Positions 24,537-33,129 are shown, numbered from the stretch's first letter. The stretch: 52,857 bases of DNA from Reyranella sp. (GCA_019750135.1 JAIEOV010000070.1:1-52857); one strand, 5' to 3'. Notes: a model not told the origin generated them from the sequence alone. Translations and numbers: made by a program.

Positions 24537-26762
24537 ATGCCCGACACCCTCTACCAGAACCCGCGCCCCGCCGGCCGCCAAGGCGAAGTGGTCGTCACCA
24601 GCACCTGCGGCCACAATTGCGGTGGCCGCTGCGTGGTCAACGCCCACGTCGTCGACGACCGCATCGTCAAGATCTCGACCGATCCGGCGCGCTGGCAGCC
24701 CGACCTGCCGCCGCTGCATGCCTGCGCCCGCGGTGTCGGCCAGATCGAGCGCGTCTATCACAAGGAGCGGCTGCAATACCCGATGCGGCGTATCGGGCCG
24801 CGCGGGTCCGGCCAAGGACTGGACAATTTCGAGCGCATCTCCTGGGACGAGGCGCTGGGTCACGTCGCCAAGGAGATGCGGCGCATCCGCGACACCTACG
24901 GCAACGCCGCCTTCGTCGATCTTTCACGCACCGGCAGCACCTCGGCGCTGCACACCACGTCGGGCCTGGCCAAGCGCTTCTTCTACAAGTTCGGCGGCTG
25001 CACCGAGCTGTGGTCCAACATGTCGGCCGAGGCCGAGGTCTTTGCCGTGCGCATGACCTTCGGCGCCAAGGCCGACTACAAGAGTTCGGGCCGCGAGCCC
25101 ACCGACTACGTCAATTCCAAGCTGATCGTCATGTGGGGCTGGAGCCCGGCCGACGGCACCTTCGGCACCGGCACCTTCCAATACCTCAAGGAAGCGAAGC
25201 GGAAGGGCGTGCGCATCGTCGCCGTCGATCCCCGGCGCACCCGCACCAGCCAGGCGCTGGCCGACGAGCACATCTTCATCAAGCCCTCGACCGACGCCGC
25301 CGCGCTCATCGCCATGGCCTACGTGATCGTGAGTGAGGGCCTGCACGACCAGCCCTACTGCGACCGCCACGTCCTGGGCTTCGACGAGGCGGGCTTGCCC
25401 GCCGGCGCCCCGCGCGGCGGGTCGTACAAGGCCTACCTGCTGGGCGAGAGCGACGGCATCGCGAAGACGCCCGAATGGGCCGAGGCGCGCTGCGGCATCC
25501 CGGCCGAGACGATCCGCCGGCTGGCGATCGAGTTTGCGACGACCAAGCCGGCGGCGCTGCACTGCGGCTACGCCCCCGGCCGCACCGCCTTCGGCGAGCA
25601 GTTCCACCGTGCCGCCTATGCGCTGGCCGCGATCACCGGCAACATCGGCATCGCGGGCGGCAACTCGGGCGTCAGCAACGGCGCCACCGGCCGCGCCGGG
25701 ATCAAAGGCCTGCCGACCGGCAGCAATCCCATCGACGCCAAGGTGGCGACGCCTCTGCTCGCTGACCTCCTGGCGAGGGGCAAGGCCGGCGGCTATCCCG
25801 CCGACATCAAGATGCTCTATTCGGCGGGCGGCAATCTCTTCAACCAGTGTCCCAACGCCAACAAGATGGCCAACTCGCTCGACGGCGTGGAGCTGATCGT
25901 GGCGCAGGACAATTTCCTGACGCCGACGGCGCGTCATGCCGACATCGTGCTGCCGGCCACGACCTTCTGGGAGCGCAACGACGTCCACACGCCGTGGGCC
26001 GGCGCCGGTCACTACGCGATCTACATGAAGCAGGCCATCGCGCCGATGTACGAATGCCGCGACGACCGCGCGATCTTCGCCGAGCTGGCGGCGCGGCTCG
26101 GCATCAACGACTACGACGACAAGACCGAGGAGCAGTGGCTGCGCGACCTCACCAAGGACGCTGTCGACGACTTCGAGGCCTTCAGGGAAGCCGGCGTCGC
26201 CCGCTTCGCGCCGCCGAAGGAAGCGGTGGCCTTCGCCGACCAGATCCGCGATCCCGACAGCCACAAGTTCACGACGCCGTCGGGCAAGATCGAGATCTAT
26301 TCCATGGCGATGGCGTCCAAGCCCGACCGCTACGGCCTCGGCGTCATGCCGCCGACCCCGACCTGGTTCGAGCCGGTCGAGCCCGACGCCAAGTACCCGC
26401 TGATGCTGTGTAGCCCGAAGTCGCGGGCGCGGACGCATTCGATCCACGGCAACCAGCCGCTGCTGTCGCGGGTCGATCCGGACGATGTGTGGATGAACCC
26501 GCTCGACGCCCAGGCGCGCGGGATCGCGAATGGGCAGATGGTGCGGGTCTACAACGACCGCGGCTCGACCCTGCTGCCGGTCAAGGTCACGCCGCGCATT
26601 GCGGCCGGCGTGGTGTCGATCAAGGAGGGGGCGTGGTTCTCGCCGGGTGCGGACAGCGTCGACGGCTCTGGATGCGCCAATGTCTTGGCAGACGATCGAG
26701 CGGCACCCTGCGGCGCCACGACCTACAACACCAACCTCGTCGAGGTTGCGGCCGCCGACTGA
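24537..26762 (+). CDS. Molybdopterin oxidoreductase, DMSO reductase family (catalytic subunit)
   Basis: 741 residues. An N-terminal 4Fe-4S motif is seen in CGHNCGGRC (C-x3-C-x3-C) with a fourth Cys in HACARG. Family segments include ISWDEALGHVAKEM, the region before the Mo site LWSNMSAEAEVFA (a Ser is a possible Mo ligand, as in DmsA/BisC), IVAVDPRRTRTSQALADEHI and TARHADIVLPATTFWERND. The C-terminal dinucleotide-binding domain carries NQPLLSRVDPDDVWMNPLDA. There is no twin-arginine signal, so it should be cytoplasmic. No electron-transfer or membrane-anchor subunit gene lies beside it, unlike dms or nar operons. The substrate is unknown. Confidence 0.88.
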   Translation: MPDTLYQNPRPAGRQGEVVVTSTCGHNCGGRCVVNAHVVDDRIVKISTDPARWQPDLPPLHACARGVGQIERVYHKERLQYPMRRIGPRGSGQGLDNFERISWDEALGHVAKEMRRIRDTYGNAAFVDLSRTGSTSALHTTSGLAKRFFYKFGGCTELWSNMSAEAEVFAVRMTFGAKADYKSSGREPTDYVNSKLIVMWGWSPADGTFGTGTFQYLKEAKRKGVRIVAVDPRRTRTSQALADEHIFIKPSTDAAALIAMAYVIVSEGLHDQPYCDRHVLGFDEAGLPAGAPRGGSYKAYLLGESDGIAKTPEWAEARCGIPAETIRRLAIEFATTKPAALHCGYAPGRTAFGEQFHRAAYALAAITGNIGIAGGNSGVSNGATGRAGIKGLPTGSNPIDAKVATPLLADLLARGKAGGYPADIKMLYSAGGNLFNQCPNANKMANSLDGVELIVAQDNFLTPTARHADIVLPATTFWERNDVHTPWAGAGHYAIYMKQAIAPMYECRDDRAIFAELAARLGINDYDDKTEEQWLRDLTKDAVDDFEAFREAGVARFAPPKEAVAFADQIRDPDSHKFTTPSGKIEIYSMAMASKPDRYGLGVMPPTPTWFEPVEPDAKYPLMLCSPKSRARTHSIHGNQPLLSRVDPDDVWMNPLDAQARGIANGQMVRVYNDRGSTLLPVKVTPRIAAGVVSIKEGAWFSPGADSVDGSGCANVLADDRAAPCGATTYNTNLVEVAAAD

Positions 26763-26778
26763 CCGCGCCTCGGCTTCT

Positions 26779-27684
26779 TCATCTCATGCCCTCCATCAGC
26801 AGCGGCAGCTCGCGCGGCAGCTCGCTGGCACGATACCCGATCGCGCCGAGGCGTGCCGACAGCCGGCGTCCGGCTTCGGCGTGAAGGAAGACACCCCAGA
26901 GGCACGCATCGAGAGGCTTGGCGCCGCGGGCCAGCAGGCCGCCGATCACTCCCGCCAGGACATCGCCCGATCCCGACATGGCGAGGCCGGGGATGCGGCC
27001 CTCGTATCGGAACAACGCGCCTTCCGGCGTGGCGATGGCGGTGGTGGCGCCGGCTTTCAGCACGACGATCGCGCCGAGATGCTTCGCCGCGTCGGCTGCC
27101 GCCGGCTCCGGCGCGCGGGCGATGGCGGCCTGGTCGAGACCCGCCATCCCGGCGAGCTCTCCGGCGTGCGGCGTCACGATGCAGCCGCCGGCGCTGTTGT
27201 CGCGTTGGCGCCGACGCATCCGGGCATTGGTCCAGAGCTTCTTCAGCGCGGCGGCATCGAGCAGCAGCGCGGCGTCGCCGGCCCCGGCGAGTGCAGCATC
27301 GGCCCAGCGCGTTGCGATGCCGCTCTCCATGCCGGGACCGATCACGATGGCATCGCGTTCTGCCAACAGTTTGCGGGATGGCTTTGCCGGCAGGGCCGTG
27401 ACGCGCGCCTCGGGCAGCGCCAGACCGAGCGCCGCCCGGTTCTCGGCCGCCGTCGCCACGGTCACTTTGCCTGTCCCGGCGCGAAGGCCCGAATCGGCGA
27501 CCAGGAGAGCGGCGCCCGGCAGCTCGGGTGAGCCCGCGATCACCAGCAGGCGGCCGCGCTCCTCCTTGCCGCCGTCGCCGGGAACCGGCAGCCGACGGGC
27601 GCGCACCAGCGCCGCCGTGATCTCCGTTGCCTGCGCCGTTCCTCGGCCCCTTCCTTGGGCCGCCCTCGCCTGGTCGGGCTTCAT
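26779..27684 (-). CDS. nnrD: NAD(P)H-hydrate dehydratase (single-domain)
   Basis: 301 residues. The ribokinase-like fold of the ADP/ATP-dependent NAD(P)HX dehydratase is visible: LLVIAGSPELPGAALLVADS, DAIVIGPGME, CIVTPHAGELAGM (the substrate loop), VVLKAGATTAIATPEG and the catalytic-site AMSGSGDVLAGVIGGLLARG. It repairs hydrated NADH and NADPH. The NnrE epimerase domain, often fused, is absent here. The start ATG overlaps the upstream phosphatase stop codon as ATGA, so the two are translated together. The phosphatase may supply no related step; the link is only positional. Confidence 0.88.
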   Translation of the reverse strand: MKPDQARAAQGRGRGTAQATEITAALVRARRLPVPGDGGKEERGRLLVIAGSPELPGAALLVADSGLRAGTGKVTVATAAENRAALGLALPEARVTALPAKPSRKLLAERDAIVIGPGMESGIATRWADAALAGAGDAALLLDAAALKKLWTNARMRRRQRDNSAGGCIVTPHAGELAGMAGLDQAAIARAPEPAAADAAKHLGAIVVLKAGATTAIATPEGALFRYEGRIPGLAMSGSGDVLAGVIGGLLARGAKPLDACLWGVFLHAEAGRRLSARLGAIGYRASELPRELPLLMEGMR

Positions 27685-28463
27685 CCGCGCACGACAGCGG
27701 GCTTGGCGTCGCGCTGGCGCGTCACCTGTGTGCCGGCCTGCTGCAGCGGTACGGTGAAATTGTAGCGCGCCAGCACCATGCGCGCGCCGGCGGAACCCTG
27801 TGGCTCCAGCATCTCTTCGCAGCGATATTCGGTCAGGCCGCAATTGGCGATGTCGCCTTCGCGGTCGATCGCCAGGATCCGCTCCTCGTCGAGATTCTCC
27901 AGCAGGTAGCGCAGGCAAAGGACGACGACCTGATGGGTGACGACCATCACGCGGCGGCCGGCATAGTGGAGGCTCAGCGTATCGAGTGCGCTGCGCAGGC
28001 GCAGGATCACGTCGGCCCAGCTCTCGCCGCCGGGCGGCCGGTGATAGAACTTGCCGAGCAGCCGGCGGAACTCGGCCTGCTCCGGCTGCTCGGCGGCGAT
28101 GCCGAGGCGCGTCAGCCCGTCCAGGATGCCGAACTCCTTCTCGCGCAGCCGCTCGTCGACGCTGTCGGGAAGCGCGGCCGCGGCCAGGCCGCCCATCTCG
28201 CGGATCAGCGCCGACGTTTGCCGTGCCCGCAGGTAGGGCGAGACCAGTACGACGTCGGGCCGCCCGTCCTCCGGCTGGACGGCGAACCAGCGACCGAGCG
28301 CGCGCGATTGCTCTTCGCCCAGCACGCTCAGCGGTATGTCGGCATCGCGGGCGGCGAGGGCGATGCGCGGCGCCTTGGCGGCGTGGGCCTCGTCGCGGGC
28401 AACGTTGCCGGCGCTTTGTCCATGGCGGACGAGCCACAGTTGATTGGGCCAGTTGAGCGGCAC
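27681..28463 (-). CDS. Histidine phosphatase family protein
   Basis: 260 residues. The phosphohistidine motif LVRHGQSAGN is near the N-terminus, with second basic residues in SPYLRARQTS, a family Glu in EKEFGILDGL, GGESWADVILRLRSALD and the second catalytic His in VMVVTHQVV. The length and the GESW motif are like the phosphoglycerate mutase-type phosphatases of broad or unknown substrate. A C-terminal tail of about 30 residues (RQRDAKPAVVRG) adds to the core. It overlaps nnrD by four bases. Confidence 0.88.
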   Translation of the reverse strand: MPLNWPNQLWLVRHGQSAGNVARDEAHAAKAPRIALAARDADIPLSVLGEEQSRALGRWFAVQPEDGRPDVVLVSPYLRARQTSALIREMGGLAAAALPDSVDERLREKEFGILDGLTRLGIAAEQPEQAEFRRLLGKFYHRPPGGESWADVILRLRSALDTLSLHYAGRRVMVVTHQVVVLCLRYLLENLDEERILAIDREGDIANCGLTEYRCEEMLEPQGSAGARMVLARYNFTVPLQQAGTQVTRQRDAKPAVVRG

Positions 28464-28657
28464 GCGGGACCTGCAGAGAGGGGGCAGAGGGTTGGACGCT
28501 CAACGTGAGCCTGCATCGGCGGTTGCCCGATACCGATCTCGTCGAGGTCGCCGCTGTGGGTGTCCGAGGGCGAAACCAGCCGTGAAAGATGTTGGCTTCC
28601 CCGCTATTGTTTCGTATCGCTGCGCAAGCCCGCGACCTCTCCAAGGACAGCCGCCCC

Positions 28658-29089
28658 ATGCCACTGACCCGCCGTGTCATGATAGCCATCGCAACTCTCG
28701 CCGCTGCCCGTTCGGCCGCCGCTCAAACGCAAGGAAAAGCCATGACGACCCCGACCGGCCTGCAGATCATCGACACGACCGTCGGCACGGGCGCGAGCCC
28801 CAGGAGCGGCCAGACCTGTGTCATGCACTACACCGGCTGGCTCTCCGACGGCGGCAAGAAGGGCAAGAAGTTCGATTCTTCCGTCGACCGCGGCTCGCCC
28901 TTCGAGTTTCCCATCGGCATGAAGCGGGTCATTGCCGGCTGGGACGAGGGCGTCGCCACCATGAAGGTCGGCGGCAAGCGAACCCTGATCATTCCGCCGC
29001 AGCTCGGCTACGGCGAGCGCGGCGCCGGCGGGGTCATTCCGCCCAATGCCACGCTGATCTTCGATGTCGAGCTGCTGGCCATCAAGTAG
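28658..29089 (+). CDS. Exported FKBP-type peptidyl-prolyl isomerase
   Basis: 143 residues. From ATG 28658 a signal peptide is clear: LTRRVMIAIATLAAARSAAA, with likely cleavage after Ala. AAGGA 10 bases upstream supports this start over the open-frame ATG at 28589. The FKBP domain follows: CVMHYTGWLSDGGKKGKKFD, SSVDRGSPFEFPIG, VIAGWDEGVATMKVGGKR and IPPQLGYGERGAGGVIPPNA with LIFDVELLAI. The Tyr, Trp, Asp and Phe residues of the FK506/proline pocket are present. It should help fold proteins in the periplasm. Confidence 0.92.
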   Translation: MPLTRRVMIAIATLAAARSAAAQTQGKAMTTPTGLQIIDTTVGTGASPRSGQTCVMHYTGWLSDGGKKGKKFDSSVDRGSPFEFPIGMKRVIAGWDEGVATMKVGGKRTLIIPPQLGYGERGAGGVIPPNATLIFDVELLAIK

Positions 29090-29108
29090 GCACGCCCGAG
29101 GGCGTGCC
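29089..29108. terminator. Hairpin between convergent FKBP and SDR genes
   Basis: GGCACGCCC, two-base loop GA, GGGCGTGCC, beginning at the last base of the FKBP stop codon. It is a perfect 9-base stem placed between two convergent genes, with no T-run. It probably acts as a terminator or mRNA end protection. Confidence 0.6.
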
Positions 29109-29130
29109 AGCCCGTCACTGGAGGGCCAGG

Positions 29131-29862
29131 CTAGGCCGATGAAGCGCCGTCGATGGCGATCTCCGCCCCGGTGATGTAGCTGCTCTCATCGGAGAGCAGG
29201 AAGGCCACCAGCTGCGCGACCTCTTCCGCCGTCCCGTCTCGGTGCATCGGCACCTGCCTCAGGCGCTTCGCGCGCTGCTCGGGCGTGCGAAACGCGATCA
29301 TGTCGGTGTCGATTGGACCGGGATGGACCGAGTTCACCCGGATCTTGCGGCCGGCGAGGTCGATCGCCGCCGACTTGGTCATGCCGCGCAGCGCCCATTT
29401 GGTCGCGGCATAGGCGAAGGCCCCGGGCGAGCCCTTGAGCCCGGCGACCGACGAGATGTTCACGATGGACCCGCCGCCCGAGCGCTCCATCGCCGGCACG
29501 ACCGCCTTCATGCCGAGGAAGCAGCCGTACTGGTTGATCTGGATGTGCCGCTGCCAGAGCGCGTCGTCGGTCTCCATCAGCGGGGCCGGCTGGAAGATTC
29601 CGGCGTTGTTGACCAGGCCGTGCAAGCCGCCGAGCTTCAGGGCGGCGTCGACGGCGCGGGCCCAGTCGGCCTCCGAGGTCACGTCGTGCCGGACGAAGGA
29701 CGCCGCCGATCCGAGCTCGGCAGCCAGGGCCTGGCCCTGATTGTCCAGCACGTCGCCGATCACGACCTTCGCCCCCTGCGCCACCAGCAGGCGGGCCTCC
29801 GCGGCACCCTGGCCGCGCGCCCCGCCGCTCACGAGCACCACCTTGTTGTCGAAGCGCGTCAT
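29131..29862 (-). CDS. Short-chain dehydrogenase/reductase
   Basis: 243 residues of the classical SDR family. The cofactor motif is VLVSGGARGQGAAEARLL, the second motif NNAG in LHGLVNNAGIF, the catalytic Ser in VNISSVAGLKG and the YxxxK in YAATKWALRG. The C-terminal family motif is seen as HPGPIDTDM and SSYITGAEIAIDGASS. The start at 29862 follows a strong purine-rich site (GGGGGAAG); a longer frame begins upstream in the repeat. The sequence looks like hydroxysteroid or 3-oxoacyl reductase-like SDRs, and the substrate cannot be called. No close partner gene is seen. Confidence 0.9.
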   Translation of the reverse strand: MTRFDNKVVLVSGGARGQGAAEARLLVAQGAKVVIGDVLDNQGQALAAELGSAASFVRHDVTSEADWARAVDAALKLGGLHGLVNNAGIFQPAPLMETDDALWQRHIQINQYGCFLGMKAVVPAMERSGGGSIVNISSVAGLKGSPGAFAYAATKWALRGMTKSAAIDLAGRKIRVNSVHPGPIDTDMIAFRTPEQRAKRLRQVPMHRDGTAEEVAQLVAFLLSDESSYITGAEIAIDGASSA

Positions 29863-29933
29863 ATCCGCTTCCCCCCTGATTGACGACAAGGAAGTCTGGC
29901 AGATCGAAAAGCCTGGTCCAACATCTCTTGATT

Positions 29934-30040
29934 TCTTGCCGGACCGCGGACCTCCAGGTCCGCTCATATTCTTCCAGACCGCGAGCCTCCGGCTCGCTCA
30001 TGAATCATGAGCGGACCTGGAGGTCCGCGGTCCGGCAAGA
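29934..30040. repeat. 34-base perfect inverted repeat with three related palindromic units
   Basis: Left arm 29934-29967 and right arm 30007-30040 are exact reverse complements over 34 bases. Each arm contains its own palindrome (GCGGACCT-N2-AGGTCCGC). Between them, 29977-29999 holds a diverged third unit whose stem bases have changed on both sides (GCGAGCC / GGCTCGC) so that pairing is kept. All three share GACCGCG...CTCC...GCTCAT. This looks like a REP-type intergenic palindrome cluster. Confidence 0.85.
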
Positions 30041-30078
30041 GTCTTAGATCACGCCCCCATCCCGTTGCTGCCGCTGCC

Positions 30079-31080
30079 TCACACCTTCGGGATCAGGAAT
30101 TGCTTGTTGACGCAGTTCTCCAGCCGTCCGTCGCGCAGGAAGCGCGCCGCGGTGCGGGCCGCGAAGCCCCGGTTGTCGCGGAAGCTCTCGGGCGTGTAGA
30201 ACGCCGAGTGCGGCGTCAGCAGCAGGCGATGGCGGATCCAGTCCTCGTTCTTCTGCCAGGCCGCGATCAGCCGCCGTTGCGGGTTCGCCGGCTCCTCAGG
30301 CAGCACGTCGAGGCCGGCCGCCTGCACCGTGCCGTCCTTCATGGCGTCGTGCAGCGCGTCGATATCCACCACCGGGCCGCGCGCCGTGTTGATCAGGATC
30401 AGGCCCCGCTTGGCGGCGGCGAACGCCTCGGCGCCGATCAGGCCGCGCGTCTCGGCGGTCAGAGGCGTGTGGATGCTGACGAAGTCGCATTGCCCCATCA
30501 GCTCGGCGAGCGAGTCGGCGCGGCGCACGCCGATCGCGAACTGGTAGCCGTTCGGCTGGTACGGGTCGTAGAACACCACGTCCATGTCGAAGGCCTTCGC
30601 GCGCAGCGCCGCCGCGGTGCCGATGCGGCCCATGCCGACCACCCCGAAGGTGCAGACCGACAGGCGGCGCCCGAACGGATTGTGCTGCGGGCGCCAGTTG
30701 CCCTTCAGGTCCGCGCGCAGTTCCGAATCGTGATAGGCGACGCTCTTCGCCAGGGTCATCATCAGGGCGATCGCGTGGTCGGCGACTTCCCGCGTGCCGT
30801 AGTCCGGCACGTTGCAGACCGGGATGCCCAGCTTGCCGAAGCGCTCGATGTCGACGTCGTCGTAGCCGACGCCGTACTTCACGAAGATGCGGCAGGCCTT
30901 CAGCTTGTCGATGTAGGGCGGAGGGCACGCGCCGACGATCGCGTCCGCCGTCGCCCATTGCTCGTCGCTGACGTCCTCGACCTTTTCATGGAACAGCAAC
31001 TCGAACCCGGCGCCGACCGCTTCGGTGGCGACCGGCACGAGCCGAGCGGGCAGGTTCGGCCAGAGAATGCGCATCGCCAT
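30079..31080 (-). CDS. D-2-hydroxyacid dehydrogenase, C-terminal-binding-protein-like
   Basis: 333 residues. The NAD-binding motif is FGVVGMGRIGTAAALRAKAF. The catalytic Arg lies in LILINTARGPVVDIDAL, the Glu in DVLPEEPANP and the His in LTPHSAFYTPES. Substrate-domain segment KYGVGYDDVDIERFGKLGIP is typical of the phosphoglycerate dehydrogenase/CtBP group. It reduces 2-keto acids to D-2-hydroxy acids or the reverse. The distinctive HSAFYT and CtBP-like length suggest that branch rather than SerA, which has an ACT domain. It stands alone, next to the inverted-repeat cluster. Confidence 0.9.
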   Translation of the reverse strand: MAMRILWPNLPARLVPVATEAVGAGFELLFHEKVEDVSDEQWATADAIVGACPPPYIDKLKACRIFVKYGVGYDDVDIERFGKLGIPVCNVPDYGTREVADHAIALMMTLAKSVAYHDSELRADLKGNWRPQHNPFGRRLSVCTFGVVGMGRIGTAAALRAKAFDMDVVFYDPYQPNGYQFAIGVRRADSLAELMGQCDFVSIHTPLTAETRGLIGAEAFAAAKRGLILINTARGPVVDIDALHDAMKDGTVQAAGLDVLPEEPANPQRRLIAAWQKNEDWIRHRLLLTPHSAFYTPESFRDNRGFAARTAARFLRDGRLENCVNKQFLIPKV

Positions 31081-31259
31081 GACGGCTCCCTCGTACGATG
31101 TCGTGGCGAGGGTGCCATCGCCTCCGCGCTATGACCAGACGCGGGTTGTTCGCCGACGGCCGAGTCCAAGGCGGCCGGTGCCTATTTCGGGGCGCGGCAA
31201 CCATGCGATGCCCGGCGATGTTGCTTGGGGAACATCGTTGGTTTGCGAGAGGCGTCGCC

Positions 31260-31541
31260 ATGTCGAGGAACGACCACCCACCGAGGTCCCGCAGGGCCTG
31301 GTCCAAGGCTCAGCCCGGTTCGTCCGATCCGCGTCGCCGGCCCGCCGATCCGGGTCAGGACCCGCGGCGTGACGGTCCACGGGACAGCGCCCCGGCCGTG
31401 CCCGAACTGCATGAGCAGGACGACCGCATCAGCCGGGCCAGCCGGGGCGGCCCGGGATTTGGCGGCTACTACGGCCGGCATGGCGAGGACGGCGGCGCCC
31501 GCTACGGGGCCTCGTACATCGCGCGCCGCCGCAAGAGTTGA
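31260..31541 (+). CDS. Small basic disordered protein, hypothetical
   Basis: 93 residues, very rich in Arg, Pro, Asp and Gly (PPRSRRAWSKAQPGSSDPRR at the start), ending with a Gly/Tyr stretch (GGPGFGGYYGRHGEDGG) and IARRRKS. GAGAGG lies about 7 bases before the ATG. No fold is predicted. The composition may indicate a nucleic acid- or polyanion-binding disordered protein, but this is a guess. It may be only a chance frame. Confidence 0.4.
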   Translation: MSRNDHPPRSRRAWSKAQPGSSDPRRRPADPGQDPRRDGPRDSAPAVPELHEQDDRISRASRGGPGFGGYYGRHGEDGGARYGASYIARRRKS

Positions 31542-31644
31542 CGCGATAGATAGAGCATGTGGATCCGGCTGAAATCAGCCGGACCCATCGAGTCTCCTGC
31601 AACACACATCGCCGATGTACGGGTGCCGCGACGATGAGCAGCCG

Positions 31645-32874
31645 TCAATAGATGCAGACATTCATCCCGGGCTGAAGTGGCCCTGTCTCGGGCACGTCGC
31701 CCATCAGACGATTGGCCGCCCTTTGTGCAGCGACGTATTCAGCGAACGACAACGGGCTGCTGTAGCTGCTGCTCTCGTAGGAGGGCCGGAAGATCGTTTC
31801 CCAGGTCTCTCCGGGCTTGACGGTATGGCATTGGAGAACAGGGCCCCCCGGCTTTGCGGCAATGGATCCGGTGGCGCTGGATCCGGTGGCACTGGATCCG
31901 GTGGCACTGGGCTTGGCGGCACTGGATCCGGTGCCTCTGGGCTTGATTGCCCCTGAGCTTGATGGGGCGCCGTGCGGCTTCGCGGCCTCGGTCTTGTGCG
32001 GGTGTGCCGCCGTGCTGGTGCTGTAGCCAGCCTTTCGAAGCATCTGGTACTGGGCAAACTTGGCGTCCGCCGTTTTTTCGTTGGCCAGCATCACGGCGCG
32101 AACTTCCACCGCAGCAGCCGAGGTCCCGTTGATCAGCTGCACGACTTGAGCATTCTTGACGAATGCAGCCGCCATCGGCTGCGCCGCGGCGATGCCTGGA
32201 TAGAGGTCTGCCAACTCGGCGAGGGCATCGACGCTCCGTCCACTGCGGTCGATGATCTTCACCTTCCCCAAGGCATTGCGAAAAGCATAGAGGGCATGTC
32301 CTACGGTGGTTCCCTTGGAAGACATCCACCTTATCCCGAACATCACGACGCCCTGTGGATTTGCCTGAGCCAACTCGCTGACGGCCGCCATGGTGCCTGG
32401 CGTCGAAAGAGGGCGCACATCCGCGCCGGCGGCTCTCAGTATCTGCTGCAATTCCGTCATGGTTGCCGCGCCGGGCGTCTTGCCGGCCGCCAGGGCAATG
32501 TCCTCGATGGTCGCGAAATGCCTCACTCCGGTTTGCCTCAGGGCCTGCGTCGCAGATACCCAGGCACAGATTCCACCGCCTGGATTGGGAGCGAGGACGC
32601 GGGAGATCCCGCGACCGACCTTGGCGATCGGTCCGGCCAACGAAAGCAAGCGGAGGCCGTCATGCAGGACGCCGCGCCAAGTGCCCTGCCGGACGCCATC
32701 GCCCAGGCGAAGCACGTCGACGAAGCCGCCGCCCAGGTTCATTGCCGTCTGAACAGATCCGGCGATGGCGATGGCCCACCAGGAGTCGTGTTCATCGACG
32801 AACTCATGCAGATACTTGCTGGATTCCTGCTTTTTCTCATCCCACCAGTCGGCGAGGTCGGTGAAAAGCCACAT
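31645..32874 (-). CDS. Toxin-like protein: pre-toxin helices, papain-like domain, linker, LysM-like tail
   Basis: 409 residues from ATG 32874, which has GGGGGA just upstream. Residues 1-95 have Trp-rich amphipathic helices (LFTDLADWWDEKKQESSKYL) and a Gly-rich segment (GVLHDGLRLLSLAGPIAKVG) resembling pre-toxin regions. Residues about 96-230 look like a papain-like fold: C103 (NPGGGICAWVSATQALRQTG), H193 (VGHALYAFRN) and D209 (KIIDRSG) form a plausible Cys-His-Asp set. A Ser/Gly/Thr/Ala repeat linker (about 303-344) leads to a LysM-like segment (CHTVKPGETWETIF, 349-362) and a C-terminus ending NVCIY. No signal peptide is visible. It may be a secreted effector or a peptidoglycan-targeting enzyme. 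Confidence 0.6.
   Translation of the reverse strand: MWLFTDLADWWDEKKQESSKYLHEFVDEHDSWWAIAIAGSVQTAMNLGGGFVDVLRLGDGVRQGTWRGVLHDGLRLLSLAGPIAKVGRGISRVLAPNPGGGICAWVSATQALRQTGVRHFATIEDIALAAGKTPGAATMTELQQILRAAGADVRPLSTPGTMAAVSELAQANPQGVVMFGIRWMSSKGTTVGHALYAFRNALGKVKIIDRSGRSVDALAELADLYPGIAAAQPMAAAFVKNAQVVQLINGTSAAAVEVRAVMLANEKTADAKFAQYQMLRKAGYSTSTAAHPHKTEAAKPHGAPSSSGAIKPRGTGSSAAKPSATGSSATGSSATGSIAAKPGGPVLQCHTVKPGETWETIFRPSYESSSYSSPLSFAEYVAAQRAANRLMGDVPETGPLQPGMNVCIY
31864..31953. repeat. 15-base tandem repeat coding a Ser-Ala-Thr-Gly linker
   Basis: Six units of 15 bases with consensus GGATCCGGTGGCACT, two of them diverged to GGGCTTGGCGGCACT-like. On the minus strand they code for SATGS-type pentapeptides in the linker between the papain-like and LysM-like parts. 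The unit is in phase, so copy number changes alter linker length only. Confidence 0.85.
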
Positions 32875-33027
32875 AGAAATCCCCCGGATCCACGGGCACA
32901 TGCGAAGCGAAGCGCAGCGCGATCCTGGGCTGCGAAGGCGTCGCCCGCTTGCAGGCTTCCTTGAGAAAGGCTGGTTTTTTCCTGGAGATCGGGGCTCGGC
33001 GGGTGGCCTGCCGGTCGATTCTGGTCC

Positions 33028-33129
33028 CTACCGGCAGGCGTCCTTCACGAGCTGCGGCGCCGCCCGCTTGGTGACCGGCTCGAGCGCGGTGATGAGGTTG
33101 GCCTTCTTCACCCGAAGCGCCGGCAGTGA
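33028..33129 (-). pseudogene. 3' remnant of a periplasmic binding protein gene
   Basis: The minus-strand codons read SLPALRVKKANLITALEPVT then KRAAPQLVKDACR and a stop. This matches the last ~33 residues of the intact binding protein at 39163-40335 with about three substitutions, and the DNA is about 93 percent alike by eye over ~95 bases. Nothing upstream in the 33130-33418 stretch continues the homology. It is the tail of a lost paralogue or a partial duplication. Confidence 0.75.

Noticed and set aside
24537..26762. Assignment of the molybdoenzyme as DmsA
   Set aside because: No Tat signal and no DmsB or DmsC gene, so only the family level is supported.
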